Assembly (NCBI RefSeq): GCF_048323655.1
Contig: NZ_JBLUWW010000002.1
Span: forward strand, 744,001 to 808,000
DNA from: Salinimicrobium soli
GTDB taxonomy: Bacteria > Bacteroidota > Bacteroidia > Flavobacteriales > Flavobacteriaceae
Direction: 5' to 3'
Length of the DNA: 64,000 nucleotides
Shown here: positions 26,322 through 33,948 of the stretch, piece after piece
How positions within the stretch are numbered: position 1 is the stretch's first letter
How the letters are laid out: each line of letters starts with the position of its first letter
Translations under genes and position numbers: made by a program
The notes under the pieces: model-generated
What the model was told of the DNA's origin: nothing
Databases searched by the model: none
Seen by the model: the letters and a program-made list of their open reading frames with translations, nothing else

Positions 26322-28169
26322 ATGACCTGTAAACAAAAGATACTTTACGTCACCTTGATGTTCTTCTGCAGCTGGATTATCTATGCCCAGGAGGAACATG
26401 AGGCTGACAGCTTAAAAAAGGTCTATTGGTCCCAACCTACCGGAGAAAATAATCTTAAACTTCTGGATCAAATCTTATCAGAGGAGAGAGATCCGGATAG
26501 TTTATTGAGATATTCCCGACTTTTAATATTGTCTTCAATTGAGGCTAAAAACAAGAAATATCTTTTGGAAGGTTATCGGTCCAGAGGAGTTGCGTATAGA
26601 TATCGCGGTGATTACATTGAATCTCTTGAAAACCTCTATAAAGCAGTTGATCTGGCAGAAGAGCTTGATCTATTATTTGATGTCGCTGTTCTTAACGCGG
26701 AAATTGGTAACACCTTCTCTGAAAATGATGACACTGACCAGGCAATCATTTACTATGATCGGGGGATTAATATTTTGCGGGATATTGATAGTGTTTCCAC
26801 TTTGGGACTAGCTCTGTACAATGCAGGAGATAATTTGTTCATAAGAAAAGAGCTGGATTCTGCTCTGGTTTACACCCTTGAGGCGCGAAGAATCTTTAGG
26901 GATTTGAAGAACGAATACTTTGAAGCCTACGCTGAAGGAAATTTAGGAAGAATTATTTTTTCCCGTGGAGGAAATCTAGAGCAGGCAGAAACTTATTTAC
27001 TGGAAGCTGTTACGGTGCTTGAAGAGGTTTCTGATTACAACGCTTTAACAGATTTTTACTCGACCTTATCTGATATTTATATTGAAACAGGGAATTATGA
27101 TGCAGCGATTATGTACGCTGAGAAAAGCCTGGAGGCTGCAAAGATCTATAAAATGAAAACAGATCTTGAGAACCGCCATCTCAAATTGTCCCAACTTTAT
27201 GAAGAGGTAGGAAATATACCGGAATCCTATGAACATTTTAAAAGCTACGTAATTTATAAGGACAGTCTTGAGAATGTGGAGGAAGTAAAAAAAATAGCGA
27301 ATCTGCGATCAGATTTTGAGATAGCCAAGAGGGAAACTAAAATAGACCTGTTGAACGAGCAGAAGAAGAATCAAAAAACGATTGTAATAGCTACCATTAT
27401 TGCCCTTTTCCTAATAATGCTGCTGGCCCTTGGATTATACCGGCGCAACAAGTTTATAGGAAGGACCAAAAAGATCATCGAAAAAGAGAAGAATCGGTCA
27501 GAGATCCTGCTTCTGAATATCCTTCCGCAGGAAACAGCCCAGGAATTAAAAGAAAAAGGAAGGGTACAGGCAAAACGATTTGATTCAGTCTCCATTCTTT
27601 TTACCGACTTCCAGAATTTCACTCATTATGCAGAAAACCTTTCTCCAGAAGAACTGGTTCAAAGTGTGGATTACTATTTTTCCGCATTTGACCGCATAAT
27701 TGAGAAGTATTCCCTGGAAAAGATCAAAACGGTGGGAGATGCTTATATGTGTGCTTCGGGTGTTCCCTTTCCTGTCAATGATCATGCAGAAAGAGTGGTG
27801 AGTGCGGCCTTAGAGATGATCAATTTTGTTAACCGGGCCAAAGAAGAGAATGCTGATAACAGAACTCGTTTTGATGTACGTATAGGGATCAATTCAGGAC
27901 CTGTGGTGGCCGGAGTAGTGGGGAGCAAGAAATTTGCTTATGATATATGGGGGGATGCAGTAAACATTGCATCCAGAATGGAAACCACTTCAGAGGTTGG
28001 CAAAGTTAATATCTCTGAATACACTTATGACCTCGTTAAACAAAAATTCGATTGTGAATATAGAGGGGAGATCAATGTTAAGAACAAGGGAATGATGAAA
28101 ATGTACTTTGTGATTGGGGAAAAAGCTAACAAAGAAATATCTCAGGATTATGATCACGCAGGTTCATGA
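26322..28169 (+). CDS. TPR-domain membrane adenylate cyclase
   Basis: A 615-aa protein: signal peptide (ending near YAQ, residue 22), periplasmic tetratricopeptide repeats (about 60-320, e.g. ALYNAGDNLFIRKELDSAL), one transmembrane helix (about 353-373), a linker helix, and a class III cyclase catalytic domain (about 423-600). LFTDFQNF gives a metal Asp; Lys in EKIKTVGDAYM and Asp in FAYDIWGDAVN are the ATP-selecting pair; the transition-state NIASRME is present. It therefore probably makes cAMP in the cytoplasm in response to a periplasmic protein contact. It forms a two-gene unit with the 137-aa protein. Confidence 0.95.
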   Translation: MTCKQKILYVTLMFFCSWIIYAQEEHEADSLKKVYWSQPTGENNLKLLDQILSEERDPDSLLRYSRLLILSSIEAKNKKYLLEGYRSRGVAYRYRGDYIESLENLYKAVDLAEELDLLFDVAVLNAEIGNTFSENDDTDQAIIYYDRGINILRDIDSVSTLGLALYNAGDNLFIRKELDSALVYTLEARRIFRDLKNEYFEAYAEGNLGRIIFSRGGNLEQAETYLLEAVTVLEEVSDYNALTDFYSTLSDIYIETGNYDAAIMYAEKSLEAAKIYKMKTDLENRHLKLSQLYEEVGNIPESYEHFKSYVIYKDSLENVEEVKKIANLRSDFEIAKRETKIDLLNEQKKNQKTIVIATIIALFLIMLLALGLYRRNKFIGRTKKIIEKEKNRSEILLLNILPQETAQELKEKGRVQAKRFDSVSILFTDFQNFTHYAENLSPEELVQSVDYYFSAFDRIIEKYSLEKIKTVGDAYMCASGVPFPVNDHAERVVSAALEMINFVNRAKEENADNRTRFDVRIGINSGPVVAGVVGSKKFAYDIWGDAVNIASRMETTSEVGKVNISEYTYDLVKQKFDCEYRGEINVKNKGMMKMYFVIGEKANKEISQDYDHAGS

Positions 28170-28349
28170 GTAAGTCCATTAAATACAACTTGAGTTCTGC
28201 GCAAAAAGTAGAGTGAGCATCAACCAGGATATGTGGCTTTGCATATTCCATATCTCTTATAACCCGGCCTGATTAAGGGCATTATTTTTTACCATAGCTT
28301 TTGTAACATTTTCTTCTGGTTTACGTCTCTAGTTAATCAAACCACGGCT

Positions 28350-29135
28350 ATGAAAAAAATGTCTTACCTACTTGCAGTCTTGCTTCTGTTCTCAGGCTGC
28401 ACTTCTATGGAACCCGCGCTCTCAGTTCCTCAAACTACTTCCTTTCCGGTGAAAGGAAGGCAGGGATTAATGATCAATCAAAAACTGAGTTTTGGAGATT
28501 ATAAAACCTCCAGGGTCAAAAGATCCTGGACAAGGGGTAGAAATACAAGAATTGATGTTCTGTCGGGGCAAGCTGCAGATCCGGCATATCCTAATTTAGT
28601 CTCGCTCAATTACAACAACCGGGACCAGTCTTATCATTTTCAGATGACCGATTTCTTCGGAAATGTCTCCGATATTTATGCTGCATCAGGTTTCTTTTCT
28701 AAAGACCTGCAAATAGGTGACAACCCAAATAGTATCATTAATATACTGGAGGATCTTTTTTCGGGGATTAATTTTTCCAGTAATGTGTTTTACCTGCAGG
28801 TATTCCTGAATGAACAGGAAAGGCCCTGGCAGCTAGTCCTTGACAATGATGCTGCACAATTTTTTGCGAAGGAATATACTGGTCTGTTCGCTATTGACAA
28901 ATACAATTATTACACCCTAAAACCTATTACCCGTGTACAGGGTAAAAAAGGACCCGAAGACCTAATAATGGGGTCTGTGGGCTACGAAATATTCAACAAT
29001 AAAGAGGAATCTGTTGCTGCTGTCTCCCTCGTAGACAATGGAACTGTTTACCTGCATACCAAAGATCCCGACGAACGGTTTTTGATGTCCAACTTATGTG
29101 CAGCCCTTCTTCTACAGGAAGAAATCAGTGAATAG
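28350..29135 (+). CDS. Lipoprotein of unknown function
   Basis: A 261-aa protein with a clear lipoprotein signal (MKKMSYLLAVLLLFSGC, lipid site C17). The mature part is beta-rich, with SFGDYKTSRVKRSW and a segment predicted to sit in the cell envelope, and I recognise no domain. It is a single gene about 180 bases after the cyclase gene and followed by a minus-strand small membrane protein. It lacks Cys beyond C17. Similar orphan lipoproteins are common in Flavobacteriaceae. Confidence 0.8.
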   Translation: MKKMSYLLAVLLLFSGCTSMEPALSVPQTTSFPVKGRQGLMINQKLSFGDYKTSRVKRSWTRGRNTRIDVLSGQAADPAYPNLVSLNYNNRDQSYHFQMTDFFGNVSDIYAASGFFSKDLQIGDNPNSIINILEDLFSGINFSSNVFYLQVFLNEQERPWQLVLDNDAAQFFAKEYTGLFAIDKYNYYTLKPITRVQGKKGPEDLIMGSVGYEIFNNKEESVAAVSLVDNGTVYLHTKDPDERFLMSNLCAALLLQEEISE

Positions 29136-29162
29136 TTCAACTGTTCGGGAAGAGGAAAGTAA

Positions 29163-29318
29163 TTATTTCTTTTTAGTTTCTTTTTTGGGCTTTTTTTCAG
29201 GCTTCTTTTTACGGGATACCTGCTTTTTTAAGGCGAAAATAGTGTAGATCAATACAATTATCAGTACTGCTCCCGTAATGATTGCATAACCTGAGGGCGA
29301 GCCGGTTCCTGTATCCAT
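29163..29318 (-). CDS. Small single-helix membrane protein, Lys-rich tail
   Basis: A 51-codon frame. An N-terminal Gly/Ser-rich stretch (MDTGTGSPSG) precedes one hydrophobic helix (about residues 11-30) and a strongly basic tail made almost only of Lys, Pro, Glu, Arg (VSRKKKPEKKPKK). This topology implies a cytoplasmic basic tail. Coding is suggested by the clean partition into helix and tail and by the free 200-base space it fills; no homologue is recognised. The Lys-rich tail could bind nucleic acid or lipids, which is speculation. Confidence 0.55.
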   Translation of the reverse strand: MDTGTGSPSGYAIITGAVLIIVLIYTIFALKKQVSRKKKPEKKPKKETKKK

Positions 29319-29354
29319 GAAATATTGAGATTTTATCTTAAGTATTTGAGATTC

Positions 29355-29981
29355 TCAAACAGGTTCTCTTTTTAAACAACATAGCCGGGGTTGACCATTT
29401 TCTGTGCAGATCTCGATCAACACATCTTCAGTGTCTTCTACTTCTGAAGTATCAATATTCCTTGCCCTAAATTCCTGGAGGATCTCTTTTTTTAGATTAT
29501 CATCATAGCCTCCACAAATGTTTTTATTGTAGGCTACAGTAAGCATCAAATTATTTAGAGAAGAGAGATCATTCATATTGATGTCTACCAGGGAGAAATC
29601 GAGGTAAGGATTCTGAAAAGAATTTATCCTGCTAAAGGTTTTTCTGAGGGAGGGAGGAAAGTTCTTTCCTCTGTATAACCAACTGCTAAGTCGTAAAAGA
29701 TAATTTTGAAGTTCTCTATGAAGCCGGTAAGTGCGGGTATGCCTGAAGCTGCTGAAACTGAAATTCTCCGGTTGATAATGGCAATACCTCACAAAATTTT
29801 CCCTCACCTTCAGTTTGAGTTCTGTGACTAATTGTTTAATCGTCTTATTGCTGGTCTGGATTTTAAAATAATTAAAATGGCGGTCGTAGTAGGATGAAGT
29901 GCGAACAGGATCTGAAGTGTCTTCCATCCGCAGATCCTTCATTTTTATTTTTGGTGTGATCATTCCAATAACCGGTTTCAA
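29355..29981 (-). CDS. Uncharacterised protein, about 200 aa
   Basis: A 208-codon frame ending LCCLKREPV. It is basic, aromatic-rich in the middle (NFSFSSFRHTRTYRLHREL) and acidic near the end (TSEVEDTEDVLIEICTENG). No domain, signal peptide or membrane helix is recognised. The start is uncertain, with ATGs at residues 1, 7, 14 and 20. It stands alone between the small membrane protein and the divergent amine oxidase. The length and absence of a competing frame support a real gene, but the function is unknown. Confidence 0.65.
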   Translation of the reverse strand: MKPVIGMITPKIKMKDLRMEDTSDPVRTSSYYDRHFNYFKIQTSNKTIKQLVTELKLKVRENFVRYCHYQPENFSFSSFRHTRTYRLHRELQNYLLRLSSWLYRGKNFPPSLRKTFSRINSFQNPYLDFSLVDINMNDLSSLNNLMLTVAYNKNICGGYDDNLKKEILQEFRARNIDTSEVEDTEDVLIEICTENGQPRLCCLKREPV

Positions 29982-30206
29982 TATACTTTACAGAATTACA
30001 AAAAAAAACGGAGGATTCTTTTAAAATAAGGTTAATAGGTGGTGCAATACTTTTAATTTTTAAATTTTATAAAAAAATAATTACCTTAGGATCAGGAGAG
30101 AAGGTATATAAATGCTGTTCTCCCCTTCTTTTTACCAGTTACGGTGAATTCCCTACAGATCCCCCTTGCTTTAGTAATAGATCAACCAATTATAATTATT
30201 CAAGTT

Positions 30207-31697
30207 ATGAGCAGGAAAAAAACACTTTCGAGGAAGAAATTTTTGCAACAAATTGGGCTGGGAATTGGTGCTGTAGGGACAGGTTTCTTTTTTCCCAATG
30301 TACTTGCAGCCGGTATCGGTTCGACTAAACGGTCTGGTGCTCCTAAAAAGATCCTCGTCCTTGGAGCAGGACTAGCAGGTCTTTCGGCGGCCTGGGAACT
30401 GAGAAAGGCAGGTCACGAGGTAACGGTTCTGGAAGCCCGGAACAGGGCAGGAGGAAGGGTTTCTACCTTAAGAAAGCCCTTTGCTGAAGGTCTTTATGCC
30501 GAAGAGGGAGCAGCGGCTTTTTCGGGTTCCTATACTCATGCCTTAAAATTTATTGATGAATTTGGTTTGGAAAAAACTCCGTGGGCAATGCCTGAGAAGC
30601 CGATCATCTATCACCTTAACGGAGAAAAGATGACCGTCGCGGCAGGAGAGACAGTGAAATGGCCATATGAAATGACAGAAGAGGAGCAGAAACTGGGTCC
30701 CTTCGGAATTGTAAATAAGTATTTGATCGAAACTCTTCCCAAGGAAATGACCCAGCCGGATAAATGGGATCAACCCCCACTACTTCAAATGGATAAGGTT
30801 TCCCTGGGCGAATATTTGAAAAACCAGGGAGCAAGTGAGGGAGCAGTGAAACTGGTCAAAAATACCATGTGGTTTGCAGCAATGCCCGATGAAACTTCAG
30901 GGTTGTCTACAGCAGTATCAGATTTCGGTCTCTTTATGAGTGGTGCACCATTTTTCACCTTAAAAGGAGGTAACGATCTTCTGCCCAAAGAAATGGCTTC
31001 CCGCTTAAAAGATCATATTAAATACGGAAGTGCTGTTACCGCTGTTAAAGATACTGCTGAAGGAGTCCTGGTAACGACTACTGAAGCTGGTACAGCAAAA
31101 GAATATAAAGCAGATGAGGTAATTGTGACCATACCCGTAAAAGTATTACAAAAGATAAGATTCGAACCGGAACTTTCGCAGGCCAAAAGAAAAGCAATAG
31201 AAGAAATGCCGGTTCTTAATCTCACCCGAACCTATCTGGAGGTAGACAGACCTTTCTGGCAGGATGAGGGTCTTTCAGGATTAGCCTACACAGACCTTTT
31301 ACTTGGGCAGGTAGAACCGCATATCAATCAAAATTCACCTGACAGTTCTCCTGCTATTCTCGATAGTTACGTCACTGGAGAAACTGCCGGAAATCTTGGA
31401 GAATTGCAGGAGAAGGATGTTATAAATGAGGTGAAAAAGCAAATGAAGAAAATTTATCCAGATGTGGATGAACACTTCAAAAAGGGTCATGTCAAAGCCT
31501 GGAGTACAGACCCATATGCGCTGGGAGGTCCCAGCTGGCCCGGACCCGGTGATGTTTCTTCCTATTTGACTGATCTTCAAAGACCGGAAGGAAAAATTCA
31601 TTTTGCAGGAGAGCATACCAGTGTATTGCGGAGTACTATGGAAGGGGCGTTAAGATCTGGAGTGCGGGCTGCAAATGAAATAAATCAAAACAGTTAA
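30207..31697 (+). CDS. FAD-dependent amine oxidase, exported
   Basis: A 496-aa flavoprotein. A leader (SRKKFLQQIGLGIGAVGTGFF) resembles a twin-arginine signal, but with Arg-Lys in place of Arg-Arg. The FAD-binding Rossmann motif VLGAGLAGLSAAWEL with EARNRAGGRVST follows, and the C-terminal HFAGEHTSVLRSTMEGALRSG is the typical flavin-contacting end of flavin monoamine oxidases. The substrate could be an amine, amino acid or polyene. The GTG frame extension to 30144 is rejected because it would place 21 hydrophobic residues before the leader. It is a single gene, preceded by about 225 bases of AT-rich DNA. Confidence 0.93.
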   Translation: MSRKKTLSRKKFLQQIGLGIGAVGTGFFFPNVLAAGIGSTKRSGAPKKILVLGAGLAGLSAAWELRKAGHEVTVLEARNRAGGRVSTLRKPFAEGLYAEEGAAAFSGSYTHALKFIDEFGLEKTPWAMPEKPIIYHLNGEKMTVAAGETVKWPYEMTEEEQKLGPFGIVNKYLIETLPKEMTQPDKWDQPPLLQMDKVSLGEYLKNQGASEGAVKLVKNTMWFAAMPDETSGLSTAVSDFGLFMSGAPFFTLKGGNDLLPKEMASRLKDHIKYGSAVTAVKDTAEGVLVTTTEAGTAKEYKADEVIVTIPVKVLQKIRFEPELSQAKRKAIEEMPVLNLTRTYLEVDRPFWQDEGLSGLAYTDLLLGQVEPHINQNSPDSSPAILDSYVTGETAGNLGELQEKDVINEVKKQMKKIYPDVDEHFKKGHVKAWSTDPYALGGPSWPGPGDVSSYLTDLQRPEGKIHFAGEHTSVLRSTMEGALRSGVRAANEINQNS

Positions 31698-31796
31698 ATA
31701 TTTTTCTCTGCAAATTCTGTTGTTAACATAGTTTTATGATTTGGTTCGGTTGTTGGGTATTTAAAAGTCCCCAATTAACCTACAAAATCAGCTATT

Positions 31797-31946
31797 ATGA
31801 AGACTAATAGAAAATTGAACCTTGCAGAATTTTTTTCAGATAACTCCATCATCAACTGGAACTGGCTTTTTTCGAGGAGTTCTGTAATATTTACAGCTAC
31901 TGTAAGTTTCGGATTTGTGATCTTCCTGTGCTGGTTGTTGAGCTGA
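31797..31946 (+). CDS. Putative 49-aa single-helix membrane peptide
   Basis: ATG at 31797 opens a 49-codon frame: a polar N-terminus (MKTNRKLNLAEFFSD) and one hydrophobic helix near the C-terminus (about residues 29-48, with VIFTATVSFGFVIFLCWLL). It lies alone between the amine oxidase and the next lipoprotein. A longer minus-strand frame over the same bases has no domain-like features. The signal is weak but the amphipathic-then-hydrophobic layout is what real small membrane peptides show. Confidence 0.35.
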   Translation: MKTNRKLNLAEFFSDNSIINWNWLFSRSSVIFTATVSFGFVIFLCWLLS

Positions 31947-32258
31947 TTTTTCGGTTGGTCGGTAAATTTTCTACCTGGCCAAAAAAACTTTACTACCAAG
32001 TGTAAAGGGTATATTTTCCCCAATTTCCGCAATAGCGTTGTGGAAATTTTTCACAGTTCATTAGTAAGAAAAAAGATCCATGTCGTCCAAATTACCAGAT
32101 TAAGGCTCCGGGACAACTGATTTTCTTTTTGAATCTCTATATTTATTGCATATATTTAATATTCAATAAGTTGCGTATTGCGGCTATTGATCTCTTCATT
32201 TCTTTTTCCCCTCATATTCCCCCGTTTTCAGCTTTAATAGTAACCAAAACCAATAGCT
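31947..32258. other. Intergenic region before the 32259 lipoprotein
   Basis: About 310 AT-rich bases. No convincing coding frame, repeat or RNA structure was found. It should hold the promoter of the downstream lipoprotein gene, but no clean TAnnTTTG element was recognised. Confidence 0.5.
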
Positions 32259-32843
32259 ATGAAACGTGCTTTAAATTTTTCCAGATTTGTTCAGGGCTCT
32301 TTAGTTTGCCTAGGATTGTCCCTGATGTTTGTTATTGCCGGCTGTCAGCCGGAAGAAGTCGACTCCTGGTTGACAGAGACCAGTATAGACCTTAAAGTAA
32401 ATCAAACCGAGGCCCCAAAAATGCACAAAGATCACCTGAGTGAATTAGCCAGCGTTAGAGCTGCCACAGCACGCTATCACGATTTTGATAAGGCCATGGA
32501 AGATGGGTATGTGGTTCCTGTTCCGGGTTTTTTCCCGAATATGGGTTACCATTTCCTAAATCCAGATTATTTAGATTACACCTTTGAGGCCGAACGTCCG
32601 GAATTACTAATTTATGTTCCTGATAAGAACGGCAAAATGCGACTTGTAGGAGTAGAGTATGCAGTTCCGATTGACGATCTGGAAAACCCTCAACCTGCTC
32701 CCGAGGGCTTTACCGGAGATTCTGACGTATGGACTATTAACCGGGACGCTCACCTTTGGACCCTTCACGCCTGGATCTGGTATCATAACCCGGACGGGAT
32801 CTTTGCTGCACGCAATCCACGGGTACCCGAATCGGATGACTAA
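32259..32843 (+). CDS. Lipoprotein of unknown function
   Basis: A 194-aa protein with a lipoprotein signal (hydrophobic LGLSLMFVIAGC) followed by QPEEVDSW. The mature domain has regularly spaced His and aromatic residues: ATARYHDFDKAMEDGYV, FFPNMGYHFLNPDYLD, then DAHLWTLHAWIWYHNPDGIF. The paired His/Trp and the compact all-in-one domain resemble an uncharacterised Bacteroidota/Proteobacteria envelope family with a conserved MGxH motif; metal or heme binding would fit the His pattern but is unproven. It is a single gene with its own terminator 12 bases after the stop. Confidence 0.85.
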   Translation: MKRALNFSRFVQGSLVCLGLSLMFVIAGCQPEEVDSWLTETSIDLKVNQTEAPKMHKDHLSELASVRAATARYHDFDKAMEDGYVVPVPGFFPNMGYHFLNPDYLDYTFEAERPELLIYVPDKNGKMRLVGVEYAVPIDDLENPQPAPEGFTGDSDVWTINRDAHLWTLHAWIWYHNPDGIFAARNPRVPESDD

Positions 32844-32854
32844 AATAATGGTAA

Positions 32855-32886
32855 GGCCGGCAAAATAGTTTGTCGGCCTTTTTTAA
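32855..32886 (+). terminator. Intrinsic terminator after the 32259 lipoprotein gene
   Basis: GGCCGGCAAA and TTTGTCGGCC pair (one G-U) around ATAG, followed by a run of six T with further T-rich sequence. Placement just past the stop is right for a terminator. Confidence 0.85.
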
Positions 32887-32891
32887 TTTTC

Positions 32892-33263
32892 TTATTTATT
32901 CGCTTTTTGTAAATGTTCAGGATGATCCTTCCAAAGAGAAGCCCAGCCCCCTCCAAAACTCTGAGTTATTTTTCCCTCAAACGAGGAAAAAATGATCACA
33001 AGAATTCCTGATAACATGTCACTGATGATGGCCACATCACTGTTGTAATTCAGGATCCATGGAGCAATTAGGAGCCATATTGCAAAAGGATAATTTGCTT
33101 TCCTCATCCCACGGGTGGCTTCCCAGATGGCAGTTATAGAAAAAGTAACTATAATGGGGCCAACTATATGCCCGTTATCTGAAGCAGCTGAACCATAACC
33201 TAACACTCCCGGTGCGATCATGACCCACAGGCCGATTATTGTATTAATTATTTGTGCCCACAT
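32892..33263 (-). CDS. SPW-repeat membrane protein
   Basis: A 123-aa protein with four hydrophobic helices and two SPW-type repeats, GLWVMIAPGVLGY and AIWLLIAPWILNY, in which the usual S-P-W is A-P-G and A-P-W. SPW proteins are small inner-membrane proteins often found next to VKOR or AAA proteins; the function is unknown. Its start lies one base after the VKOR stop, so the two are co-transcribed and probably translationally coupled. The C-terminal FGGGWASLWKDHPEHLQKANK is soluble. It was probably co-opted as a partner of VKOR. Confidence 0.85.
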   Translation of the reverse strand: MWAQIINTIIGLWVMIAPGVLGYGSAASDNGHIVGPIIVTFSITAIWEATRGMRKANYPFAIWLLIAPWILNYNSDVAIISDMLSGILVIIFSSFEGKITQSFGGGWASLWKDHPEHLQKANK

Positions 33264-33264
33264 A

Positions 33265-33831
33265 TTAATTTACTTTAGCTGTTTCAGATTTCACTCCCCA
33301 AAATACCTTCCAGGTAGAGACATTGGTTCGCCTTACCCGCTGCAGGTATTGAAGGCTGGCCAGCATTTCATCCATAGCCGGTCCAATCATGGCTATAGAG
33401 ATCGCTGCGGAACAAAGACAAAGGGTACACCATGCCGAATATAGGACGGGTTGAAATACTACCAGCATTACACTAACAAAACCCAGGGGGCCTACCGCCA
33501 GACCAAAGATCACTACGATCCAGGGCATGGTTTTCCAGCGTTTCTTTCCGCCCACAATTCCGGTGACGGCATCCACCAAATAACCCAAAGCGCCTAGAGC
33601 AGCATCGGGGATAGGTAGAACTTTTGAAACTTTTGAATTAAGAATGGTCTTACTGCCTTCACCAAAGAAAGGCTCCCAGACTGTTGGGAATACATCCAGT
33701 TGATATAAGGCCAGGTAAGTAGCGATAAAAAAACCAACGACTGCAAGTATTACGATAGGTATTCTTTGAGACCAACTTGCGGGATTATAATCCCAGCCCG
33801 GTGGAATATGTTGATCTTTTGGTGTGGTCAT
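33265..33831 (-). CDS. Vitamin K epoxide reductase (VKOR) family protein
   Basis: A 188-aa membrane protein with four or five helices. The redox-active CxxC is C135/C138 (WCTLCLC, with a third Cys at 140), and residues 74-86 (PIPDAALGALGYL) are the family's quinone-site segment. Bacterial VKORs reoxidise a thiol oxidase and pass electrons to quinone. Here the periplasmic loop that normally carries the shuttle cysteine pair reads GEGSKTILNSKVSK and has none, so substrate transfer must differ. It is followed one base later by the SPW gene. Confidence 0.88.
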   Translation of the reverse strand: MTTPKDQHIPPGWDYNPASWSQRIPIVILAVVGFFIATYLALYQLDVFPTVWEPFFGEGSKTILNSKVSKVLPIPDAALGALGYLVDAVTGIVGGKKRWKTMPWIVVIFGLAVGPLGFVSVMLVVFQPVLYSAWCTLCLCSAAISIAMIGPAMDEMLASLQYLQRVRRTNVSTWKVFWGVKSETAKVN

Positions 33832-33948
33832 ATTGATATTTTCTTTCAGTTGGAATCAATAAATGCTGCAGGATCAGCATTTTATCTGAAATTACAAATA
33901 ATGAAACACCATTTTCTTAAAATAAAAATAAAAGATAAACGGTGGTTT

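Noticed and set aside
30144..30206. GTG extension of the amine oxidase
   Set aside because: It would bury the export leader behind 21 hydrophobic residues; the ATG at 30207 gives a proper leader.
31775..32032. An 85-codon minus-strand frame after the amine oxidase
   Set aside because: No family features; the plus-strand 49-codon frame in the same place looks more protein-like, and neither is strong.
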